A stretch of 64,000 nt of DNA. Source: Petrolisthes cinctipes (Eukaryota; Arthropoda; Malacostraca; Decapoda; Porcellanidae). The notes under the pieces are model-generated. The model made no database searches. It worked only from the letters and a program-made list of their open reading frames with translations, and had not been told where the DNA came from. Shown here one piece after another: positions 39,601 to 53,353 of the stretch. A program made the translations under genes and the position numbers. The stretch lies in the NCBI GenBank assembly GCA_033782935.1, contig JAWQEG010000717.1, positions 1,984,001 through 2,048,000 on the forward strand. The letters run 5' to 3'. Positions within the stretch are counted from its first letter, which is position 1, and each line of letters starts with the position of its first letter.

Positions 39601-42600
39601 AAAAATCGATCTTTTAGGTGCCAAGAAGTCGATATCTCAAATCCAGTCCCAAAACACCCAAAAATTCGATATTTAGGGGTCCCAGAAAAGATCTGTACAT
39701 GCCTACTCCGTGTTAGAGTATTTTCAAAATACAGGCCAAAAATATACTGAAAATCGATCTTTTAGGTGCCCAAAAATCGATAAGTGCATGCATCTTCTGT
39801 ACCCGTTTATATCTCAAATTCTGGCCCTAAACACCCGAAAATTCAATATTTTGGGGTCCCAGAAGCAATCTGTACATGCCTACTCAGTGCTAGAATATTT
39901 TCAAAATATAGGCTAAAAACATGCTAAAAATCGATATTTTAGGTGCCAAAAAGTCGATATCTCAAATTAAGGCCCAAAACACCCGAAACATCGATATTTT
40001 GGGGTCCCAGAAGCGATCTGTACATGCCTATTCCGTGTTAGAGTATTTACAAAATACAGGCCCAAAACATGCTTAAAATCGATGTTTTAGGTGCCCAAAA
40101 GTCGATATGTGCATGCATCTTCAGTACCCGTTTATATCTCAAATTCTGGCTCAAAACACCCGAAAATTCGATATTTAAGGGTCACAGAAGCGATCTGTAC
40201 ATGCCTACATCGTGTTAGAGTATTTTTAAAATACATGCCCAAAACATGCTGAAAATCGATATTTTAGATGCCCAAAGTCAATATATGCATGTATCTTCTG
40301 TACCCGTTTATATCTCAAATTCAGGCTCAAAACACCCGAAAATTTAATATTTTGGGGTCCCAGAAGTAATCTGTACATGCCTACTCACTGAGAGAATATT
40401 TTCAAAATATAGGCTAAAAACATGCTAAAAACCAATCTTTTAGGTGCCAAAAAGTCGATATCTCAAATCCAGTCCCAAAACACCCGAAAATTCGATATTT
40501 AGGGGTCCCAGAAGCGATATGTACATGCCTACTCCGTGGTAGAGTATTTTCAAAATACAGGCCAAAAACATACTGAAAATCGATCTTTTAGGTGCCCAAA
40601 AGTCGATATGTGCATGCATCTTCTGTAACCGTTTATATCTCAAATTCTGGCCCAAAACACTCGAAAATTCAATATTTTGGGGTCCCAGAAGCAATCTGTA
40701 CATGCCTACTCAGTGCTAGAATATTTTCAAAATATAGGCTAAAAACATGCTAAAATTCGATCTTTTAGGTGCCAAAAAGTCGATATCTCAAATTCAGTCC
40801 CAAAACACCCGAAAATTCGATATTTAGGGGTCCCAGAAGCGATCTGTACATGCCTACTCCGTGTTAGAGTATTTACAAAATACAGGCCCAAAACATACTC
40901 AAAATCGATGTTTTAGATGCCCAAAAGTCGATATGTGCATGCATCTTCAGTACCCGTTTATATCTCAAAATCAGGCTCAAAACACTCGAAAATTCTTTAT
41001 TTTGGGGTCCAAGAAGCGATCTGTACATGCCTACTCCGTGTTAGAATATTTTCAAAATACATGCCCAAAACATGCTGAAAATCTATATTTTAGATGCCTA
41101 AAGTCAATATGTGCATGTATCTTCTGTACCCGTTTATATCTCAAATTAAGGCTCAAAATACCCGAAAATTCAATATTTTGGGGTCCCAGAAGCAATCTGT
41201 ACATGCCTACTCAGTGCTAGAATTTTTTCAAAATATAGGCTAAAAACATGCTAAAAATCGATCTTTTAGGTGCCAAGAAGTCGATATCTCAAATCCAGTC
41301 CCAAAACACCCGAAAATTCGATATTTAGGGGTCCCAGAAGAGATCTGTACATGCCTACTCTGTGTTAGAGTATTTTCAAAATACAGGCCAAAAATATACT
41401 GAAAATCGATCTTTTAGGTGCCCAAAAATCGATAAGTGCATGCATCTTCTGTACCCGTTTATATCTCAAATTCTGGCCCTAAACACCCGAAAATTCAATA
41501 TTTTGGGGTCCCAGAAGCAATCTGTACATGCCTACTCAGTGCTAGAATATTTTCAAAATATAGGCTAAAAACATGCTAAAAATCGATATTTTAGGTGCCA
41601 AAAAGTCGATATCTCAAATTAAGGCCCAAAACACCCGAAACATCGATATTTTGGGGTCCCAGAAGCGATCTGTACATGCCTATTCCGTGTTAGAGTATTT
41701 ACAAAATACAGGCCCAAAACATGCTTAAAATCGATGTTTTAGGTGCCCAAAAGTCGATATGTGCATGCATCTTCAGTACCCGTTTATATCTCAAATTCTG
41801 GCTCAAAACACCCGAAAATTCGATATTTAAGGGTCACAGAAGCGATCTGTACATGCCTACATCGTGTTAGAGTATTTTTAAAATACATGCCCAAAACATG
41901 CTGAAAATCGATATTTTAGATGCCCAAAGTCAATATATGCATGTATCTTCTGTACCCGTTTATATCTCAAATTCAGGCTCAAAACACCCGAAAATTCAAT
42001 ATTTTGGGGTCCCAGAAGTAATCTGTACATGCCTACTCACTGAGAGAATATTTTCAAAATATAGGCTAAAAACATGCTAAAAACCAATCTTTTAGGTGCC
42101 AAAAAGTCGATATCTCAAATCCAGTCCCAAAACACCCGAAAATTCGATATTTAGGGGTCCCAGAAGCGATATGTACATGCCTACTCCGTGTTAGAGTATT
42201 TTCAAAATACAGGCCAAAAACATACTGAAAATCGATCTTTTAGGTGCCCAAAAGTCGATATGTGCATGCATCTTCTGTAACCGTTTATATCTCAAATTCT
42301 GGCCCAAAACACTCGAAAATTCAATATTTTGGGGTCCCAGAAGCAATCTGTACATGCCTACTCAGTGCTAGAATATTTTCAAAATATAGGCTAAAAACAT
42401 GCTAAAATTCGATCTTTTAGGTGCCAAAAAGTCGATATCTCAAATTCAGTCCCAAAACACCCGAAAATTCGATATTTAGGGGTCCCAGAAGCGATCTGTA
42501 CATGCCTACTCCGTGTTAGAGTATTTACAAAATACAGGCCCAAAACATACTCAAAATCGATGTTTTAGATGCCCAAAAGTCGATATGTGCATGCATCTTC

Positions 42601-43020
42601 AGTACCCGTTTATATCTCAAAATCAGGCTCAAAACACTCGAAAATTCTTTATTTTGGGGTCCCAGAAGCGATCTGTACATGCCTACTCAGTGTTAGAATA
42701 TTTTCAAAATACATGCCCAAAACATGCTGAAAATCTATATTTTAGATGCCTAAAGTCAATATGTGCATGTATCTTCTGTACCCGTTTATATCTCAAATTA
42801 AGGCTCAAAATACCCGAAAATTCAATATTTTGGGGTCCCAAAAGCAATCTGTACATGCCTACTCAGTGCTAGAATATTTTCAAAATATAGGCTAAAAACA
42901 TGCTAAAAATCGATCTTTTAGGTGCCAAAAAGTCGATATCTCAAATTCAGTCCCAAAACACCCGAAAATTCGATATTTAGGGGTCCCAGAAGAGATCTGT
43001 ACATGCCTACTCTGTGTTAG
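39600..43020 (+). repeat. 1652-bp higher-order repeat, about 2 copies
   Basis: Copies begin near 39600 and 41252, with a short third start near 42904. Landmarks at 1652-bp spacing are 39710/41362 and 40861/42513. Shared private features include GTGCCAAGAAGTCG, CATCGATATTTTGGGG, CTCACTGAGAGAATATT and GAAATTCTTTATTTTGGGG (the last near 40990 and 42641). The unit fits ten monomers. A half-size relation of 826 bp (five monomers) links 42513 to 43339, hinting that the ten-unit repeat has a five-unit substructure. Confidence 0.83.
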
Positions 43021-45000
43021 AGTATTTTCAAAATACAGGCCAAAAACATACTGAAAATCGATCTTTTAGGTGCCCAAAAGTTGATATGTGCATGCATCTT
43101 CTGTAACCGTTTATATCTCAAATTCTGGCCCAAAACACTCGAAAATTCAATATTTTGGGGTCCCAGAAGCAATCTGTACATGCATACTCAGTGCTAGAAT
43201 ATTTTCAAAATATAGGCTAAAAACATGCTAAAATTCGATCTTTTAGGTGTCAAAAAGTCGATATCTCAAATTCAGTCCCAAAACACCCGAAAATTCGATA
43301 TTTAGGGGTCCCAGAAGCGATCTGTACATGCCTACTCCGTGTTAGAGTATTTACAAAATACAGGCCCAAAACATACTCAAAATCGATGTTTTAGATGCCC
43401 AAAAGTCGATATGTGCATGCATCTTCAGTACCCGTTTATATCTCAAAATCAGGCTCAAAACACTCGAAAATTCTTTATTTTGGGGTCCCAGAAGCGATCT
43501 GTACATGCCTACTCAGTGCTAGAATATTTTCAAAATATAGGCTAAAAACATGCTAAAATTCGATCTTTTAGGTGCCAAAAAGTCGATATCTCAAATTCAG
43601 TCCCAAAACACCCGAAAATTCGATATTTAGGGGTCCCAGAAGCGATCTGTACATGCCTACTCCGTGTTAGAGTATTTACAAAATACAGGCCCAAAACATG
43701 CTCAAAATCGATGTTTTAGGTGCCCAAAAGTCGATATGTGCATGCATCTTCAGTACCCGTTTATATCTCAAAATCAGGCTCAAAACACCCGAAAATTCAA
43801 TATTTTGGGGTCACAGAAGCAATCTGTACATGCCTACTCAGTGCTAGAATATTTTCAAAATATAGACTAAAAACATGCTAAAAATCGATCTTTTAGGTGC
43901 CAAAAAGTCGATATCTCAAATTCAGTCCCAAAACACCCGAAAATTCGATATTTAGGGGTCCCAGAAGCGATCTGTACATGCTTACTCCGTGTTAGAGTAC
44001 TTTCAAAATACAGGCCAAAAACATACTGAAAATCGATCTTTTAGGTGTCCAAAAGTCGATATGTGCATGCATCTTCTGTACCTGTTTATATCTCAAATTC
44101 TGGCCCTAAACACCCGAAAATTCAATATTTTGGGGTCCCAGAAGCAATCTGTACTCAGTGCTAGAATATTTTCAAAATATAGGCTAAAAACATGCTAAAA
44201 ATCGATCTTTTAGGTGCCAAAAAGTCGATGTCTCAAATTCAGTCCCAAAACACCCGAAAATTCGATATTTAGAGGTCCCAGAAGCGATCTGTACATGCCT
44301 ACTCCGTGTTAGAGTATTTTCAAAATACAGGCCAAAAACATACTGAAAATCGATCTTTTAGGTGCCCAAAAGTCGATATGTGCATGCATCTTCTGTACCC
44401 GTTTATATCTCAAATTCTGGCCCTAAACAATCGAAAATTCAATATTTTGGGGTCCCAGAAGCGATCTGTACATGCCTACTCAGTGCTAGAATATTTTCAA
44501 AATATAGGCTAAAAACATGCTAAAAATCGATATTTTAGGTGCCAAAAAGTCGATATTTCAAATTAAAGCCCAAAACACCCGAAAATTCGATATTTAGGGG
44601 TCACACTAGCGATCTGTACATGCCTACTCCGTGTTAGAGTATTTTCAAAATACAGGCCAAAAACATACTGAAAATCGATCTTTTAGGTGCCCAAAAGTTG
44701 ATATGTGCATGCATCTTCTGTACCCGTTTATATCTCAAATTCTGGCCCTAAACACCCGAAAATTCAATATTTTGGGGTCCCAGAAGCAATCTGTACATGC
44801 CTTCTCAGTGCTAGAATATTTTCAAAATATAGGCTAAAAACATGCTAAAAATCGATATTTTAGGTGACAAAAAGTCGATATTTCAAATTAAGGCCCAAAG
44901 CACCCGAAAATTCGATATTTAGGGGTCCCAGTAGCGATCTGTACATGCCTACTCTGTGTTAGAGTATTTTCAAAATACCCACCCAAAACATGCTCAAAAT
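43021..45000 (+). repeat. Plain S-L dimer run
   Basis: Long units start near 43339, 43664, 43989, 44306, 44631 and 44956, at steps of 325, 325, 317, 325 and 325 bp. The single short step is due to an 8-bp deletion at 44151. A diverged unit reading GGGGTCACACTAGCG lies near 44597. No gene or unrelated sequence is present. Confidence 0.85.
44151..44160 (+). other. 8-bp deletion between TAC direct repeats (copy 2)
   Basis: The junction matches the one at 5051, but here it lies in a monomer with AGCAATCT rather than AGCGATCT upstream. It shortens one 325-bp dimer to 317 bp. Confidence 0.85.
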
Positions 45001-48000
45001 CGATCTTTTAGGTGCCCAAAAGTCGATATGTGCATGCATCTTCTGTACCCGTTTATATCTCAAATTCTGGCCCTAAACACCCGAAAATTTGATATTTTTT
45101 GGCCCCAGAAGCGATCTGTACATGCCTACTCCGTGTTAGAGTATTTTCAAAATATAGGTTCAAAACATGCTCAAAATCGATATTTTAGGTGCCCAAAATT
45201 CGATATGTTCATGCATCTTCTGTACTCGTTTATATCTCAAATTCTGGCTCAAAACACCCGAAAATTCGATATTTTGGGGTCCCAGAAGCGATCTGTACAT
45301 GCCTACTAGGGTGCTAGAATACTTTCAAAAAATAGGCACAAAACATGCTAAAAATCGATATTTTAGGTGCGTAAAGGCGATATCTCAAATTCATTCCCAA
45401 AACACCCGAAAATTCGATATTTAGGGGTCCCAGAAGCGATCTGTACATGCCTACTCCGTGTTATAGTATTTTCAAAATACAGGCCAAAAACATACTGAAA
45501 ATCGATGTTTTAGGTGCCCAAAAGTCGATATGTGCATGCATCTTCAGTACCCGTTTATATTTCAAATTCAGGCTCAAAACACTCGAAAATTCTTTATTTT
45601 AGGGTCCCAGAAGCGATCTGTACATGCCTACTCCGTGTTAAAGTATTTTCAAAATACATGCCCAAAACATGCTGAAAATCGATATTTTAGATGCCCAAAG
45701 TCAATATGTGCATGTATCTTCTGTACCTGTTTATATCTCAAATTCAGGCTCAAAACACCCGAAAATTCAATATTTTGGGGTCCCAGAAGCAATCTGTACA
45801 TGCCTACTCAGTGCTAGAATATTTTCAAAATATAGGCTAAAAACATGCTAAAAATCGATCTTTTAGGTGCCAAAAAGTCGATATCTCAAATTCAGTCCCA
45901 AAACACCCGAAAATTCGATATTTAGGGGTCCCAGAAGCGATCTGTACATGCCTACTCCGTGTTAGAGTATTTTTAAAATACAGGCCAAAAACATACTGAA
46001 AATCGATCTTTTAGGTGCCCAAGAATCGATATGTGCATGCATCTTCAGTACCCGTTTATATCTCAAATTCAGGCTCAAAACACTCGAAAATTCGATATTT
46101 TGGGGTCACAGAAGCGACCTGTACTCTGTGTTAGAGTATTTTCAAAATAAATGCCAAAAAAATGCTGAAAATCGATATTTTAGATGCCCAAAGTCAATAT
46201 GTGCATGTATCTTCTGTACCCGTTTATATCTCAAATTCTGGCCCTGAACACCCAAAAATTCGATATTTTGGGGTCCCAGAAGCGAACTGTACATGCCTAC
46301 TCAGTGCTAGAATATTTTCAAAATATAGGCTAAAAACATGCTAAAAATCGATATTTTAGGTGCCAAAAAGTCGATATCTCAAATTAAGGCCCAAAACACC
46401 CGAAAATTCGATATTTAGGGGTCCCAGAAGCGATCTGTACATGCCTACTCAGTGTTAGAGTATTTTCCAAATACATGCCCAAAACATGCTGAAAATCGAT
46501 ATTTTAGATGCCCAAAGTCAATCTGTGCATGTATCTTCTGTACCCGTTTATATCTCAAATTCAGGCTCAAAACACCCGAAAATTCAATATTTTGGGGTCC
46601 TAGAAGCAATTTGTACATGCCTACTCAGTGCTAGAATATTTTCAAAATATAGGCTAAAAACATGCTAAAAATCGATCTTTTAGGTGCCAAAAAGTCGATA
46701 TCTCAAATTCAGTCCCAAAACACCCGAAAATTCGATATTTAGGGGTCCCAGAAGCGATCTGTACATGCCTACTCCGTGTTAGAGTATTTTTAAAATTCAG
46801 GCCAAAAACATACTGAAAATCGATGTTTTAGGTGCCCAAAAGTCGATATGTGCATGCATCTTCTGTACCCGTTTATATCTCAAATTCTGGCCCTGAACAC
46901 CCAAAAATTCGATATTTTGGGGTCCCAGAAGCGAACTCTACATGCCTACTCTGTGTTAGAGTATTTTTAAAATTCAGGCCCAAAACAAGCTGAAAATCGA
47001 TATTTTTGGTGCCCAAAGTCAATATGTGTATGCATCTTCTATACTCGTTTATATCTCAAATTCAGGCTCAAAACACCCGAAAATTCGATATTTTGGGGTC
47101 CCAGAAGCGATCTGTACATGCCTACTCGGTGCTAGAATGTTTTCAAAAAAAAGGCTCAAAACATGCTCAAAATCGATATTTTAGGTGCCCAAAAGTCGAT
47201 ATGTGCATGCATCTTCTGTACTCGTTTATATCTCAAATTTAGGCTCAAAACACCAGAAAATTCGATATTTTGGGGTCCCAGAAGCGATCTGTACATGCCT
47301 ACTCAGTCCTAGAATATTTTCAAAATATAGGCTCAAAAAATGCTAAAAATCGATATTTTAGGTGCGTAAAGGCGATATCTCAAATTCATTCCCAAAACAC
47401 CCGAAAATTAGATATTTTGGGGTCCCAGAAGCGATCTGTACATGCCTATTCCGTGTTAGAGTATTTACTAAAATACAGGCCCATAACATGCTCAAAATCG
47501 ATGTTTTAGGTGCCCAAAAGTCGATATGTACATGCATCTTCAGTACCCGTTTATATCTCAAATTCAGTCTCAAAACACCCGAAAATTCGATATTTTGGGG
47601 TCACAGAAGCGATCTGTACATGCCTACTCCGTGTTAGAGTATTTTTAAAATACATGCCCAAAACATGCTGAAAATCGATCTTTTAGGTGCCCAAAAGTCG
47701 ATAAGTGCATTCATCTTCTGTACCCGTTTATATCTCAAATTCTGGCCCTAAACACCCGAAAATTCAATATTTTGGGGTCCCAGAAGCAATCTGTACATGC
47801 CTACTCAGTGCTAGAATATTTTCAAAATATAGGCTAAAAACATGCTAAAAATCGATATTTTAGGTGCCAAAAAGTCGATATCTCAAATTAAGGCCCAAAA
47901 CACCCGAAAATTCGAGATTTCGGGGTCCCAAAAGCGATCTGTACATGCCTACTCCGTTTTAGAATATTTTCCAAATACATGCCCAAAACATGCTGAAAAT

Positions 48001-50050
48001 CGATATTTTAGATGCCCAAAGTCAATCTGTGCATGTATCTTCTGTACCCGTTTATATATCAAATTCAGGCTGAAAAAAACCGAAAATTCAATATTTTGGG
48101 GTCCCAGAAGCAATCTGTACATGCCTACTCAGTGCTAGAATATTTTCAAAATATAGGCTAAAAACATGCTAAAAATCGAAATTTAGGAGCCAAAAAGTCG
48201 ATATCTCAAATTCAGTCCCAAAACACCCGAAAATTCGATATTTAGGGGTCCCAGAAGCGATCTGTACATGCTTACTCCGTGTTAGAGTATTAACAAAATA
48301 CAGGACAAAAACATACTGAAAATCGATCTTTTAGGTGCCCAAAAGTCGATTTGTGCATGCATCTTCTGTACCCGTTTATATCTCAAATTATGGACCTGAA
48401 CACCCAAAAATTCGATATTTTGAGGTCCCAGAAGCGATCTGTACATGCCTACTCCGTGTTAGAGTATTTTTAAAATTCAGGCCCAAAACAAGCTGAAAAT
48501 CGATATTTTTGGTGCCCAAAGTCAATATGTGTATACATCTTCTATACTCGTTTATATCTCAAATTCAGGCTCAAAACACCCGAAAATTCGATATTTTGGG
48601 GTCCCAGAAGCGATCTGTACATGCCTACTCAGTGATAGAATGTTTTCAAAATATAGGCTAAAAACATGCTAAAAATCGATCTTTTAGGTGCCAAAAAGAC
48701 GATATCTCAAATCCAGTCCCAAAACACCCAAAAATTCGATATTTAGGGGTCCCAGAAACGATCTGTACATGCCTACTCCGTGTTAGAGTATTTTCAAAAT
48801 ACAGGCCAAAAACATACTGAAAATCGATCTTTTAGGTGCCCAAAAATCGATAAGTGCATGCATCTTCTGTACCCGTTTATATCTCAAATTCTGGCCCTAA
48901 ACACCCGAAAATTCAATATTTTGGGGTCCCAGAAGCAATCTGTACATGCCTACTCAGTGCTAGAATATTTTCAAAATATAGGCTAAAAACATGCTAAAAA
49001 TCGATATTTTAGGTGCCAAAAAGTCGATATCTCAAATTAAGGCCCAAAACACCCGAAAATTCGATATTTTGGGGTCCCAGAAGCGATCTGTACATGCCTA
49101 TTCCGTGTTAGAGTATTTACAAAATACAGGCCCAAAACATGCTTAAAATCGATGTCTTAGGTGCCCAAAAGTCGATATGTGCATGCATCTTCAGTACCCG
49201 TTTATATCTGAAATTCTGGCTCAAAACACCCGAAAATTCGATATTTTGGGGTCCCAGAAGCGATCTGTACATGTCTACTCAGTGCTAGAATGTTTTCAAA
49301 ATATAGGCTCAAAACATTCTCAAAATCGATATTTTAGGTGCCCAAAAGTCGATATGTGCATGCATCTTCTGTACTCTTTTATATTTCAAATTCAGGCTCA
49401 AAACACCCGAAAATTCGATATTTTGGGGTCCCAGAAGCGATCTGTACATGCCTACTCAGTGCTAGAATGTTTTCAAAATATAGGCTCAAAAAATGCTAAA
49501 AATCGATATTTTATGTGCCAAAAAGTCGATATCTCAAATTCAGTCCCAAAACACCCGAAAATTCGATATTTAAGGGTCCCAGAAGCGATCTGAACATGCC
49601 TACTCCGTGTTAGAGTATTTTCAAAATACAGGCCAAAAACATACTGAAAATCGATCTTTTAGGTGCCCAAAAGTCGATATGTGCATGCATCTTCTGTACC
49701 GGTTTATATCTCAAATTCTGGCCCTAAACACCCGAAAATTCAATATTTTGGGGTCCCAGAAGCAATCTGTACATGCCTACTCAGTGCTAGAATATTTTCA
49801 AAATATAGGCTAAAAAAATGCTAAAAATCGATCTTTTAGGTGCCAAAAAGTCGATATCTCAAATTCAGTCCCAAAACACCCGAAAATTCGATATTTAGGG
49901 ATCCCATAAGCGATCTGTACATGCCCACTCCGTGTTAGAGTATTTTCAAAATACAGGCTAAAAACATACTGAAAATCGATAACTTAGATGCCCAAAGTCA
50001 ATATGTGCATGTATCTTCTCTACCCGTTTATATCTCAAATTCTGGCCCTA
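45001..50050 (+). repeat. Satellite mosaic containing a module shared with the left end
   Basis: About 46340-47640 corresponds to about 4100-5390, 42.24 kb away (landmarks 46486/4248, 47006/4766, 47358/5110). It is also repeated at 55.5-56.6 and 60.5-61.5 kb. The shared signature is the L monomer with CTCGGTGCTAGAATGTTTT followed by a run of A. Beyond it, 47842-48138 resembles the CGAGATTTCGGGG unit of the 32.5-36.3 kb block, and 49177-50140 reappears at the right edge of the window. Confidence 0.78.
46121..46130 (+). other. 8-bp deletion between TAC direct repeats (copy 3)
   Basis: GTACTCTGTG replaces GTACATGCCTACTCTGTG, in a long unit with GACCTGTAC upstream. The neighbouring substitutions differ from the other two copies. 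Confidence 0.85.
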
Positions 50051-53000
50051 GACACCCGAAAATTCAATATTTTGGGGTCCCAGAAGCAATCTGTACATGC
50101 CTACTCAGTGCTAGAATATTTTCAAAATATAGGCTAAAAACATGCTAAAAATCGATCTTTTAGGTGCCAAAAAGTCGATATCTCAAATTCAGTCCCAAAA
50201 CACCCAAAAATTCGATATTTAGGGGTCCCAGAAGCGATCTGTACATGCCTACTCCGTGTTAGAGTATTTTCGAAATACAGGCCAAAAACATACTGAAAAT
50301 CGATCTTTTAGGTGCCCAAAAGTCGGTACGGGCATGCATCTTCTATACCCGTTTATATCTCAAATTCTGGCCATGAACACCCAAAAATTCGATATTTTGG
50401 GGTCCCAGAAGCGATCTGTACATGTCTACTCAGTGCTAGAATGTTTACAAAATATAGGCTCAAAACATTCTCAAAATCGATATTTTAGGTGCCCAAAAGT
50501 CGATATGTGCATGCATCTTCTGTACTCTTTTATATTTCAAATTCAGGCTCAAAACACCCGAAAATTCGATATTTTGGGGTCCCAGAAGCGATCTGTACAT
50601 GCCTACTCAGTGCTAGAAGATTTTCAAAATATAGGCTAAAAACATGCTAAAAATCGATATTTTATGTGCGTAAAGGCGATATCTCAAATTCATTCCCAAA
50701 ACACCCAAAAATTCGATATTTTGGGGTCCCAGAAGCGATCTGTACATGCCTATTCCGTGTTAGAGTATTTACAAAATACAGGCCCAAAACATGCTCAAAA
50801 TCGATGTTTTAGGTGCCCAAAGTCAATATGTGCATGTATCTTCTGTACCCGTTTATATCTCAAATTAACGCTCAAAATACCCGAAAATTCAATATTTTGG
50901 GGTCCCAAAAGCAATCTGTACATGCCTACTCAGTGCTAGAATATTTTCAAAATATAGGCTAAAAACATGCTAAAAATCGATCTTTTAGGTGCCAAAAAGT
51001 CGATATCTCAAATTCAGTCCCAAAACACCCGAAAATTCGATATTTAGGGGTCCCAGAAGCGATCTGTACATGCCTACTCCGTGTTAGAGTATTTTCAAAA
51101 TACAGGCCAAAAACATACTGAAAATCGATCTTTTAGGTGCCCAAAAGTTGATATGTGCATGCATCTTCTGTACCCGTTTATATCTCAAATTCTGGCCCTA
51201 AACACCCGAAAATTCGATATTTTGGGGTCCCAGAAGCGATCTGTACATGCCTACTCCGTGTTAGAGTATTTTCAAAATACAGGCCCAAAACATGCTGAAA
51301 GTCGATAATTTAGATGCCCAAAGTCAATATGTGCATGTATCTTCTGTACCGGTTTATTTCTCAAATTCAGGCCCAAAACTCCCGAAAATTCAATATTTTG
51401 GGGTCACAGAAGCAATCTGTACATGCCTACTTAGTGCTAGAATATTTTCAAAATATAGGCTAAAAACATGCTAAAAATCGATATTTTAGGTGCCAAAAAG
51501 TCGATATCTCAAATTCAGTCCCAAAACACCCGAAAATTCGATATTTAAGGGTCCCAGAAGCGATCTGAACATGCCTACTCCGTGTTAGAGTATTTTCAAA
51601 ATACAGACCAAAAAACATACTGAAAATCGATCTTTTAGGTGCCCAAAAGTCGATATGTGCATGGATATTCTGTACCCGTTTATATCTCAAATTCTGGCCC
51701 TAAACACCCGAAAATTCAATATTTTGGGGTCCCAGAAGCAATCTGTACATGCCTACTCAGTGCTAGAATATTTTCAAAATATAGGCTAAAAACATGCTAA
51801 AAATCGATCTTTTAGGTGCCAAAAAGTCGATATCTCAAATTCAGTCCCAAAACACCCGAAAATTCGATATTTAGGGGTCCCAGAAGCGATCTGTACATGC
51901 CTACTCCGTGTTAGAGTATTTTCGAAATACAGGCCAAAAACATACTGAAAATCGATCTTTTAGGTGCCCAAAAGTCGGTACGGGCATGCATCTTCTATAC
52001 CCGTTTATATCTCAAATTCTGGCCATGAACACCCAAAAATTCGATATTTTGGGGTCCCAGAAGCGATCTGTACATGTCTACTCAGTGCTAGAATGTTTAC
52101 AAATTATAGGCTCAAAACATTCTCAAAATCGATATTTTAGGTGCCCAAAAGTCGATATGTGCATGCATCTTCTGTACTCTTTTATATTTCAAATTCAGGC
52201 TCAAAACACCCGAAAATTCGATATTTTGGGGTCCCAGAAGCGATCTGTACATGCCTACTCAGTGCTAGAAGATTTTCAAAATATAGGCTCAAAAAATGCT
52301 AAAAATCGATATTTTATGTGCGTAAAGGCGATATCTCAAATTCATTCCCAAAACACCCAAAAATTCGATATTTTGGGGTCCCAGAAGCGATCTGTACATG
52401 CCTATTCCGTGTTAGAGTATTTACAAAATACAGGCCCAAAACATGCTCAAAATCGATGTTTTAGGTGCCCAAAGTCAATATGTGCATGTATCTTCTGTAC
52501 CCGTTTATATCTCAAATTAACGCTCAAAATACCCGAAAATTCAATATTTTGGGGTCCCAAAAGCAATCTGTACATGCCTACTCAGTGCTAGAATATTTTC
52601 AAAATATAGGCTAAAAACATGCTAAAAATCGATCTTTTAGGTGCCAAAAAGTCGATATCTCAAATTCAGTCCCAAAACACCCGAAAATTCGATATTTAGG
52701 GGTCCCAGAAGCGATCTGTACATGCCTACTCCGTGTTAGAGTATTTTCAAAATACAGGCCAAAAACATACAGAAAATCGATCTTTTAGGTGCCCAAAAGT
52801 TGATATGTGCATGCATCTTCTGTACCCGTTTATATCTCAAATTCTGGCCCTAAACACCCGAAAATTCGATATTTTGGGGTCCCAGAAGCGATCTGTACAT
52901 GCCTACTCCGTGTTAGAGTATTTTCAAAATACAGGCCCAAAACATGCTGAAAGTCGATAATTTAGATGCCCAAAGTCAATATGTGCATGTATCTTCTGTA

Positions 53001-53353
53001 CCGGTTTATTTCTCAAATTCAGGCCCAAAACTCCCGAAAATTCAATATTTTGGGGTCACAGAAGCAATCTGTACATGCCTACTTAGTGCTAGAATATTTT
53101 CAAAATATAGGCTAAAAACATGCTAAAAATCGATATTTTAGGTGCCAAAAAGTCGATATCTCAAATTCAGTCCCAAAACACCCGAAAATTCGATATTTAA
53201 GGGTCCCAGAAGCGATCTGAACATGCCTACTCCGTGTTAGAGTATTTTCAAAATACAGACCAAAAAACATACTGAAAATCGATCTTTTAGGTGCCCAAAA
53301 GTCGATATGTGCATGCATATTCTGTACCCGTTTATATCTCAAATTCTGGCCCT
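50050..53353 (+). repeat. Second 1652-bp higher-order repeat, 2 copies
   Basis: Landmarks at 1652-bp spacing are 50256/51908, 51081/52733, 51292/52944 and 51460/53112. Each copy contains the GTCGGTACGGGCATGC monomer, TGGCCATGAACACCC, TCAAATTAACGCTC and ACCGGTTTATTTCTC. The internal order differs from the 39.6-43.0 kb repeat despite the same length, so the two are separate amplifications that converge on ten monomers. Differences between the copies are few, such as AAATTATAGG near 52102 versus AAAATATAGG near 50450. Confidence 0.85.
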
